From contig JABUTE010000276.1 in NCBI GenBank assembly GCA_021443825.1, forward strand, positions 1-7,111: 7,111 nucleotides of DNA, given 5' to 3'. The stretch is from Bacillota bacterium (GTDB lineage Bacteria > Bacillota > Clostridia > Peptostreptococcales > Anaerovoracaceae). A program made the translations under genes and the position numbers. Each line of letters starts with the position of its first letter. The first letter of the stretch is position 1. This document shows positions 1 to 5,446 of the stretch, piece after piece. The notes below the pieces were generated by a model. That model was not told where the DNA came from, made no database searches, and saw nothing but the letters and a program-made list of their open reading frames with translations.

Positions 1-194
1 CCCTTAGCTGCTGCCTGCATGAGCTTCTTTTCAGCCAGATCTCTCTTTTCCTGAGCGGTCTTCAGATCGCCGGCGGCAAGTGCCTTGTAGAAGTTCTTCA
101 GGATTGCCTTCAGGTTGTTCTTGACGACTCTGTTCTGAGCGGTCTTCTTGCTGATTACACTGATTCTCTTTTTTGCAGATTTGATATTTGCCAT
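1..194 (-). CDS. rpsT: 30S ribosomal protein S20, 5' part (runs off left edge)
   Basis: S20 is a primary-binding protein of the small ribosomal subunit that contacts 16S rRNA and helps 30S assembly. Reading leftward from 194, the product begins MANIKSAKKR, the hallmark S20 N-terminus, and continues as a Lys/Ala-rich helical protein (NNLKAILKNFYKALAAGD, then AEKKLMQAAAKG). About 64 residues are visible; the family is usually 80-90 residues, so the C-terminal quarter lies outside the window. An in-frame ATG three codons upstream (201-203) would give MKQMANIK. Neither start has a strong Shine-Dalgarno site: the best is GGGG at 207-210 on the plus-strand complement, 12 bases from the chosen start and 3 from the other. 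The conserved MANIK start is preferred on family grounds. The gene is divergent from lepA, as seen near lepA in other Bacillota. Confidence 0.93.
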   Translation of the reverse strand, partial: MANIKSAKKRISVISKKTAQNRVVKNNLKAILKNFYKALAAGDLKTAQEKRDLAEKKLMQAAAK

Positions 195-245
195 TTGTTT
201 CATTTACCCCACTTTCTGCTAATATCGCAACGGAAGTATACAACC

Positions 246-274
246 AAAAGCCTTGCAATGCAAGGTTTTTTTTT
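246..274 (+). terminator. Palindrome plus T-tract, terminator-like or operator-like
   Basis: CCTTGCA (251-257) and TGCAAGG (259-265) are perfect inverted arms around one base. As RNA this would fold as a CCTTG/CAAGG stem with a five-base loop, extended by AAAAG/TTTTT, and is followed by nine T (266-274). The shape is that of an A-tract/T-tract intrinsic terminator on the plus strand, but no plus-strand gene ends here. It could stop antisense transcription through rpsT, form a hairpin near the 5' end of the rpsT transcript, or be a protein-binding site over the lepA -35. Confidence 0.35.
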
Positions 275-281
275 ATATTAT
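253..281 (+). promoter_or_regulatory. Candidate sigma-A promoter for lepA
   Basis: TTGCAA (253-258) and TATTAT (276-281) are separated by 17 bases, the optimal spacing for a housekeeping promoter. Transcription would start near 288, giving a leader of about 100 bases before lepA. The -35 lies inside a perfect palindrome (251-265), and the spacer is mostly a run of nine T. Confidence 0.55.
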
Positions 282-282
282 A
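277..282 (-). promoter_or_regulatory. Candidate -10 element of the rpsT promoter
   Basis: On the minus strand this hexamer reads TATAAT, a perfect sigma-A -10. It lies about 85 bases upstream of the rpsT start. No good -35 is found 16-18 bases upstream; a TTGAAA at 292-297 (minus sense) is only 9 bases away, too close. It overlaps the -10 of the lepA promoter on the other strand. Confidence 0.4.
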
Positions 283-388
283 GTGAGGATATTTCAAATC
301 GTCCCGCAAGAGACTGCCGAAGGCGGTGAAACGACCTTTTTCCCGCTGCCTCGGCTTCGACCTACGAATCAAACAATCGGAGAGACCC

Positions 389-2200
389 ATGAACGATTAT
401 CAGCAATATATCAGAAACTTCAGCATCATCGCCCACATCGACCACGGTAAGTCCACCCTGGCAGACCGTCTCATCGAAAGCACCGGCACCGTGGCCCACA
501 GAGACATGAAAGAACAGTTCCTCGACAACATGGATCTGGAGCGGGAGCGGGGCATCACCATCAAGCTGCAGACCACCCGCCTTGTCTACAACGCCAAAGA
601 CGGAAAGGAATACATCCTCAACCTGATCGATACCCCGGGCCATGTGGACTTCAACTACGAGGTCTCCCGAAGCCTGGCAGCCTGCGAAGGCGCCGTTCTC
701 GTCGTCGATGCCACCCAGGGCGTGGAGGCTCAGACCCTGGCCAACGTCTATCTGGCCATCGACGAAGATCTGGAGGTGGTGCCCGTCATCAACAAGATCG
801 ACCTGCAGTCAGCCCGTCCCCAGGAAACAAAAGACGAGATCGAAGAGGTCATCGGCATCGAAGCCCAGGATGCGCCCCTGATCTCTGCCAAAGAGGGCAT
901 CAACATTCCCGATGTGCTGGAGGCCATCGTGGCCAAGGTTCCCCATCCCACCGGCGATTACGACGCGCCGCTGAAGGCTCTGATCTTCGATTCCTACTAC
1001 GACAATTACAAGGGCGTCGTCATCTATACCCGTATCATGGACGGCAAGGTGAAGGCCGGAGATAAGATCCTGCTGATGAACACCAATAAGCTTTACGATG
1101 TTACCGAGGTGGGTGTCAACTGTCCGTATCAGACCCCGGTGGCTGAGCTTTCCGCCGGCTCCGTCGGCTACATCTGCGCCAGCATCAAGCAGGTGCGGGA
1201 TGCCCGCGTCGGCGATACCATCACGCTGGCAAACGATCCGGCAAAGGAGAAGCTGCCCGGCTACAAGAAGGTGCAGCCCATGGTCTATTGCGGCATCTAT
1301 CCCACCCCCGACGAAAAGTACGAAAACGTCAAGGACTGCCTGGAAAAGCTGCAGGTCAACGACGCGGCCTTCCTGTTTGAACCGGAGACCTCCCAGGCTC
1401 TGGGCTACGGTTTTCGCTGCGGCTTCTTAGGTCTTCTGCATATGGAGATCATCGTTGAGCGTCTGGAGCGGGAATTCGATCTGGAGATCATCACCACCTC
1501 GCCCAGCGTCATCTATAAGATGGTCAACCACGACGGCTCCGAGCAGTTCATCGAGAATCCCTCCAATCTGCCCAATCCCACCGAGTTCGATCACCTGGAG
1601 GAGCCCATGGTCAAGGCGACTATCATGACGCCAAAGGATTATGTCGGCTCGATCATGTCTTTATGCCAGGACCGCCGCGGCATCATGGAGCATATGGAAT
1701 ATATCACCGAAAACCGTGTGGCCCTGCATTACGATATGCCCTTAAACGAGGTCATCTACGATTTCTTCGATGCCCTAAAGTCCAAGACGAGAGGCTATGC
1801 TTCGCTGGACTACGAATTCGACCGCTATGAGCGGTCTCATCTGGTCAAGCTGGACATCCTGCTCAACAAGGAGCAGGTGGATGCCTTCTCCATGATCGTT
1901 CACGAATCCAAGGCTTATGCAAGAGGCCGCTTCGTCTGCGAAAAGCTGAAGGAGGTCATTCCCATGCATCAGTTCGAGGTACCCATCCAGGCGTCCATCG
2001 GACAGAAGGTCATCGCAAGAGAAACGGTGCGCGCCTACCGCAAGGATGTGCTTGCCAAGTGCTACGGCGGCGACATCTCCCGAAAAAAGAAGCTGCTGGA
2101 AAAGCAAAAAGAAGGAAAAAAGAGGATGCGCCAGTTCGGCACGGTGGAGGTTCCCCAGGAGGCCTTTACCGCCGTCCTCAAATACGACGAAGAAAAATAA
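389..2200 (+). CDS. lepA: Elongation factor 4 (LepA), ribosome-associated translational GTPase
   Basis: LepA/EF4 is a GTPase that binds the ribosome and affects elongation, back-translocation and 30S assembly. The 603-residue product matches the family length of about 600. G motifs are intact: G1 AHIDHGKS (residues 15-22), G2 with Thr57 in RGITI, G3 DTPGH (81-85, including the catalytic-type His85), G4 NKID (135-138) and G5 SAK (166-168). Beta-barrel and EF-G-like domains follow, including FEPETSQALGYGFRCGFLGL, and a LepA-specific C-terminal domain ends the protein (around KCYGGDISRKKKLLEKQKEG and GTVEVPQEAF). The start at 389 is chosen because GGAGAG lies four bases upstream (379-384) and the protein then begins in the usual LepA way just before the P-loop. 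A GTG at 326 would add 21 residues with no family support. The gene has its own upstream promoter and a strong terminator. Confidence 0.98.
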   Translation: MNDYQQYIRNFSIIAHIDHGKSTLADRLIESTGTVAHRDMKEQFLDNMDLERERGITIKLQTTRLVYNAKDGKEYILNLIDTPGHVDFNYEVSRSLAACEGAVLVVDATQGVEAQTLANVYLAIDEDLEVVPVINKIDLQSARPQETKDEIEEVIGIEAQDAPLISAKEGINIPDVLEAIVAKVPHPTGDYDAPLKALIFDSYYDNYKGVVIYTRIMDGKVKAGDKILLMNTNKLYDVTEVGVNCPYQTPVAELSAGSVGYICASIKQVRDARVGDTITLANDPAKEKLPGYKKVQPMVYCGIYPTPDEKYENVKDCLEKLQVNDAAFLFEPETSQALGYGFRCGFLGLLHMEIIVERLEREFDLEIITTSPSVIYKMVNHDGSEQFIENPSNLPNPTEFDHLEEPMVKATIMTPKDYVGSIMSLCQDRRGIMEHMEYITENRVALHYDMPLNEVIYDFFDALKSKTRGYASLDYEFDRYERSHLVKLDILLNKEQVDAFSMIVHESKAYARGRFVCEKLKEVIPMHQFEVPIQASIGQKVIARETVRAYRKDVLAKCYGGDISRKKKLLEKQKEGKKRMRQFGTVEVPQEAFTAVLKYDEEK

Positions 2201-2213
2201 CGACCTGTTTTAT

Positions 2214-2239
2214 GCAGAGCCTTCGGGCTCTGCTTTTTT
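2214..2239 (+). terminator. Intrinsic terminator of lepA
   Basis: The stem GCAGAGCC (2214-2221) / GGCTCTGC (2226-2233) is a perfect 8-bp helix closed by a TTCG tetraloop and followed by six T. It lies 13 bases after the lepA stop, so lepA is likely not co-transcribed with the next gene. Confidence 0.93.
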
Positions 2240-2471
2240 ACGGGAAAGGCCAGCTGTGAATAGAATATGAATGTAGTTTGTATATTATTGAGGCGGATGG
2301 GGTCTTTGAATAAAAAATATTAATAGATCATGCGAGTTCATTTGTGGATTTGTATGTCAAACTGGCAGGATCGATCCCATTTGAGACAATATTCCCGCAG
2401 AACGATCGAAAATGCGAATGACAAAATCGGTATACATTATATAACCATATACAGCAGTCGGTATGTTCGTG
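2240..2471. other. Gene-poor AT-richer intergenic stretch
   Basis: No convincing gene is visible. It contains a perfect 10-bp palindrome GGATCGATCC (2368-2377), a direct repeat TCGGTAT at 2427-2433 and 2458-2464 (31 bases apart, about three helical turns), and a weaker promoter-like pair ATGACA (2418-2423) / TATAAC (2440-2445) with a 16-base spacer. These sit upstream of the main promoter of the solute-binding protein gene and could be regulator sites. The base composition is visibly richer in A and T than the flanking genes. Confidence 0.5.
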
Positions 2472-2500
2472 TTGAAATGAATAATAGACGGTGTTATTAT
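2472..2500 (+). promoter_or_regulatory. Sigma-A promoter of the solute-binding protein gene
   Basis: TTGAAA (2472-2477) and TATTAT (2495-2500) are separated by exactly 17 bases. The predicted start near 2507 leaves a leader of about 50 bases with a good ribosome binding site. Confidence 0.72.
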
Positions 2501-2502
2501 TC
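2479..2502. promoter_or_regulatory. Inverted repeat over the promoter, possible operator
   Basis: GAATAATA (2479-2486) and TATTATTC (2495-2502) are perfect 8-bp inverted arms with an 8-base spacer. The repeat covers the promoter spacer and the whole -10, where a dimeric repressor would block RNA polymerase. The arms are AT-rich and one is part of the -10 itself, so chance symmetry is possible. Confidence 0.4.
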
Positions 2503-2556
2503 TTATGTACTCAGTATTCGAGTATCCGCTGTTTCATTTTTGAAGGAGAAAAGAGA

Positions 2557-4152
2557 ATGAACATGAAAAAGATATTAGCAATCCTTCTCAGCCTTACGAT
2601 GATCCTGTCGTTTGCAGCATGCGGGCAGACCGAGAACGAGGCCGAAGCCCCTGCAAACAGCAACGCTGCCAATGAGCCCGCACAGACCCCTGCAGACAAC
2701 GCAGAGCGTCACTATGCAGTCGACGAAAACACCGTTGTTCTGTGCACCGCTGACGAGGCTCCCTCCATCACCGCAAGACAGCACAACGCAACTGCCGCAG
2801 GCTACATCAACAATCTGACCTACGAAAGCCTGATCCGCATGACCATCGACCTGGCTCCCGAGCCCTGCCTCGCAGAATCCTGGGATTATGAGAACCAGGC
2901 CGACGGAACAACCCTTTGGACCTTCCACCTTCGCGAAGGCGTCAAGTTCCACAACGGCATGACCATGACCGCAGATGACGTCGTCGCCTCTTTGCAGGAA
3001 GCAAAGGTATCTCCCGATATCGCTGCTTACGCAAAGGAATATGACAACGTTCAAAAGGTCGACGATATGACCGTCACCATGACCACCAACGGACCCTCCG
3101 CAGCCCTGCTGTACGATCTGTGCCACCACGGCAATGCCATCGTTCCCGCCAAGCTGCTCGAAGAAGGCCACGACTTTAACGAAGACGCCATCGGAACCGG
3201 TCCGTATATGTTCAAGCAGTGGAACATTTCCGAATCCATGACCCTGGAAGCCTTCCCCGATTACTGGGAAGGTGAGCCCGCCATCAAGACCATGATCCTG
3301 AAGATCATTCCCGAAGGCTCCGCAAGAACCATCGCTCTTCAGGCTCATGAAGTCGACTACGTTATCGATCTGGACTCCAACGACATCGGCCTCATCGAAG
3401 AAGACAGCACCCTGTCGCTCATCAATGTAGACTCCCTGACCCACAACTGGCTGTGCATCAACAACCAGAAAGAGCCCTATGACAACGTTCTGGTCAGAAA
3501 GGCCATGAATGCTGCCGTCAACAAGGAAGACTGCGTTACCGTCGCCCTGAACGGTGCCGGCGTTGTCGCTCCCGGACAGACGCCTCTGGGCCAGCTGGGC
3601 TTTGATGCCACCGGCTGCGACGGCTACGACGTGGAGCTGGCAAAGAAGTATCAGCAGGAATCCGGTGTAGATCTCAACGGCGTCGTTTTGGAGGTCATCT
3701 GCTCCGACGATACCAAGAGAAGAGCCGCACAGGTCATTCAGGAGAACCTGAATACCACCTTCGGCATGGCCGTTGAAGTGGTTTCCATGGACCTTGCCAC
3801 CTATCTGTCCGAGACCGCTGCCGGCAACTTCACCGGCTTTATCGGCAACTATACCTCTTCCGATATGATGTCCTTCCTCAAGGGCGTATATCACTCCATG
3901 AACATCGGCGCTTCCAATAAGACCAGAACCAACGATCCTCATCTGGACGGTCTGATCGAAAAGGCCTGCGCCACCGTAGACAACGCAGAACGGGAAGCCA
4001 TTCTGAAGGAGACCTCCAGATACCTGAACGATCTCTGCTGCCAGATCCCCCTCTATCAGCAGTCTGCACTTTCTGCAAGCAACAAGTATCTGACCGGCAT
4101 CGAAGTATCTCCCTCCAAGCGTTTCTGGGTAGAAAAGTGGAGCTGGCAGTAA
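2557..4152 (+). CDS. Lipoprotein solute-binding protein, ABC peptide/opine/nickel family (SBP_bac_5)
   Basis: This is a membrane-anchored extracellular receptor that would deliver a ligand to an ABC importer. The 531-residue product starts with a Lys-containing n-region, a hydrophobic core and a lipobox-like LSFAAC|G, with Cys22 as the lipidation site. An Ala/Asn/Glu/Pro-rich linker follows, then the mature fold. Family hallmarks are LTYESLIR and LAESWDY near residues 85-110, WTFHLREGVKFHNG with TADDVVASL near 125-150, GTGPYMFKQW with a DYWEG segment, and VRKAMNAAVNKE. The start at 2557 is set by AAGGAG (2543-2548) eight bases upstream; a second ATG at 2563 would be too far. The ligand cannot be assigned. 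No permease or ATPase genes lie beside it, so it must work with a transporter encoded elsewhere or act as a sensor. Its own promoter precedes it and a strong terminator follows. Confidence 0.93.
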   Translation: MNMKKILAILLSLTMILSFAACGQTENEAEAPANSNAANEPAQTPADNAERHYAVDENTVVLCTADEAPSITARQHNATAAGYINNLTYESLIRMTIDLAPEPCLAESWDYENQADGTTLWTFHLREGVKFHNGMTMTADDVVASLQEAKVSPDIAAYAKEYDNVQKVDDMTVTMTTNGPSAALLYDLCHHGNAIVPAKLLEEGHDFNEDAIGTGPYMFKQWNISESMTLEAFPDYWEGEPAIKTMILKIIPEGSARTIALQAHEVDYVIDLDSNDIGLIEEDSTLSLINVDSLTHNWLCINNQKEPYDNVLVRKAMNAAVNKEDCVTVALNGAGVVAPGQTPLGQLGFDATGCDGYDVELAKKYQQESGVDLNGVVLEVICSDDTKRRAAQVIQENLNTTFGMAVEVVSMDLATYLSETAAGNFTGFIGNYTSSDMMSFLKGVYHSMNIGASNKTRTNDPHLDGLIEKACATVDNAEREAILKETSRYLNDLCCQIPLYQQSALSASNKYLTGIEVSPSKRFWVEKWSWQ

Positions 4153-4193
4153 CAAGCTGCAATTCCGTCAGAAATCACTGATCGGGCATACCG

Positions 4194-4226
4194 CATCCCC
4201 CTGCAGCAGCAGGGGGATGTTTTTTT
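4194..4226 (+). terminator. Intrinsic terminator of the solute-binding protein gene
   Basis: CATCCCCCTGC (4194-4204) and GCAGGGGGATG (4209-4219) form a perfect 11-bp GC-rich stem with loop AGCA, followed by seven T. It lies 41 bases after the stop codon and should strongly separate this gene from hemW. Confidence 0.95.
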
Positions 4227-4247
4227 CGTGGAGTCGTTTCCTGATTC

Positions 4248-4276
4248 TTGAAATGGAAAGGGCCGCATGCTTTAAT
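4248..4276 (+). promoter_or_regulatory. Candidate promoter of the hemW-glpK unit
   Basis: TTGAAA (4248-4253) and TTTAAT (4271-4276, one mismatch to TATAAT) are 17 bases apart. It is the best promoter match in the 56 bases between the preceding terminator and the hemW start. The expected transcription start, about seven bases past the -10, falls on or next to the A of the hemW ATG at 4283. Confidence 0.55.
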
Positions 4277-4282
4277 AATGAT

Positions 4283-5434
4283 ATGAAGCTCGGTATTTAT
4301 GTTCATGTTCCATATTGTGTGCGAAAATGCCGCTATTGCGATTTTGAATCGGCTCCGCTGAAGGGCAGAGAAGACACGGTCGCTCCGTATTTTGAGCAGC
4401 TTTGCCGGCAGATCCGCCGGGCGGGCGAAGCCCTGGGCGGCAGCTTTACGGTGGATTCCGTTTTTTTCGGCGGCGGCACCCCCAGCGTCGTTGCGCCTCT
4501 GCAGCTTGCCGGGGTGATGGATGCCCTTCGCACCTCTTTTTCGGTGGAAGAAGACTGCGAGAGCAGCCTGGAGGTCAATCCGGGAACCCTTTCCGAAGAA
4601 AAACTTTCGGCCTACCGGGCAGCCGGCTTTAACCGGATCAGCATGGGCGTGCAGAGCTTTGACGACCGGGTGCTGCAGAAGATGGGCCGCATTCACGACA
4701 GCCAAGAGGCGATCCGTTCTTTTGCCCTTGCCCGCCGGTATTTTGACAATATCAATCTGGATCTGATGATGGGCGTTCCCGGGCAGGATCTTTTCTCCTG
4801 GAAGGCGACCCTGCAGCAGGCGCTGGCCCTTTCACCGGAGCATCTGTCCTTTTACAGTCTGCAGCTGGAGGAGGGAACGCCTTTCTATGAAGACTACCGC
4901 AGCGGACGGCTGCAGCTTCCCTCCTGGGAAGAAGACCGCAGGATGTATCACGAAACGCTGGCGCAGCTGGCTTCCTGCGGCTATGTGCATTACGAGGTCT
5001 CCAACGCGGCAAAGCCGGGCAGGCAGTGCCGCCACAACCTGAAATACTGGACCATGCAGCCGTATCTGGGCTTTGGCAGCGCCGCCCATTCCTTTCTCGC
5101 CGGGCGCCGCTTTGAGGCGGGCATTCCTCCCATCCTCTCCTCGCAGGAGGCCCTTCGCGCCGCAGAAGAAAGCTGCTGCTTTTCTCATTTTCCTGACCTG
5201 CAGAAGAAGGAGCTGCAAGGGGATTATCTGTTTACCGGACTTCGCCTGATCGAGGGCCTGGATAAAAACCGTTTCGAGCAGCTGTTCGGATGCTCCTATG
5301 CTTCTGTCTACGGTGAAGAGACCCGCCGCCTGATCGAAGAAGGGCTGCTGAGGGATACCGGCTCTGCCGTGGCTTTTACGGCTGCCGGACTGGATCAGAC
5401 CAATCCTGTCATGGAGCGATTGCTGAATCTGTAA
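4283..5434 (+). CDS. hemW: HemW-type radical SAM protein (heme chaperone; HemN-like)
   Basis: HemW proteins are radical SAM/[4Fe-4S] proteins that bind heme and are implicated in its delivery to membrane enzymes. They are often misannotated as oxygen-independent coproporphyrinogen III oxidase (HemN). The 383-residue product has the length of HemW rather than the longer HemN. The cluster motif is C12-x3-C16-x2-C19 followed by Asp-Phe, where HemN has a further Cys (CxxxCxxCxC). Other motifs are GGGTPS (63-68), EVNPGT, RISMGVQSFD, DLMMGVPGQ and HNLKYW (251-256), a signature associated with HemW, followed by GFGSAAHSF. The C-terminal HemW domain ends in the usual TNPVMERLL-like tail. The start at 4283 is chosen because the family begins a few residues before this point; no Shine-Dalgarno site precedes it. 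An in-frame ATG at 4253 would add ten unconserved residues. It lies 12 bases upstream of glpK. Confidence 0.93.
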   Translation: MKLGIYVHVPYCVRKCRYCDFESAPLKGREDTVAPYFEQLCRQIRRAGEALGGSFTVDSVFFGGGTPSVVAPLQLAGVMDALRTSFSVEEDCESSLEVNPGTLSEEKLSAYRAAGFNRISMGVQSFDDRVLQKMGRIHDSQEAIRSFALARRYFDNINLDLMMGVPGQDLFSWKATLQQALALSPEHLSFYSLQLEEGTPFYEDYRSGRLQLPSWEEDRRMYHETLAQLASCGYVHYEVSNAAKPGRQCRHNLKYWTMQPYLGFGSAAHSFLAGRRFEAGIPPILSSQEALRAAEESCCFSHFPDLQKKELQGDYLFTGLRLIEGLDKNRFEQLFGCSYASVYGEETRRLIEEGLLRDTGSAVAFTAAGLDQTNPVMERLLNL

Positions 5435-5446
5435 AGGAGTTCTGCC

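Noticed and set aside
326..388. N-terminal extension of LepA from a GTG at 326
   Set aside because: It would add 21 residues not typical of the family; the ATG at 389 has GGAGAG four bases upstream and the normal LepA N-terminus.
31..390. 119-codon minus-strand frame overlapping rpsT and the promoter region
   Set aside because: The S20 frame is the real one in this stretch (MANIKSAKKR start). This frame is an overlap with a low-complexity Gln/Glu/Arg-rich translation.
253..450. 65-codon plus-strand frame before lepA
   Set aside because: It begins inside the palindrome/promoter, has no ribosome binding site, and runs into lepA in another frame.
2575..4155. Open frame of 526 codons on the minus strand, opposite the solute-binding protein gene
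   Set aside because: It mirrors a gene with clear family motifs, signal peptide, ribosome binding site, promoter and terminator. The translation resembles no known family and has no Shine-Dalgarno site; it is open because of the codon bias of the real gene.
4283..5434. Annotation as oxygen-independent coproporphyrinogen III oxidase (HemN)
   Set aside because: The protein is shorter than HemN, has Phe rather than a fourth Cys after the CxxxCxxC motif, and carries the HNxxYW motif associated with HemW.
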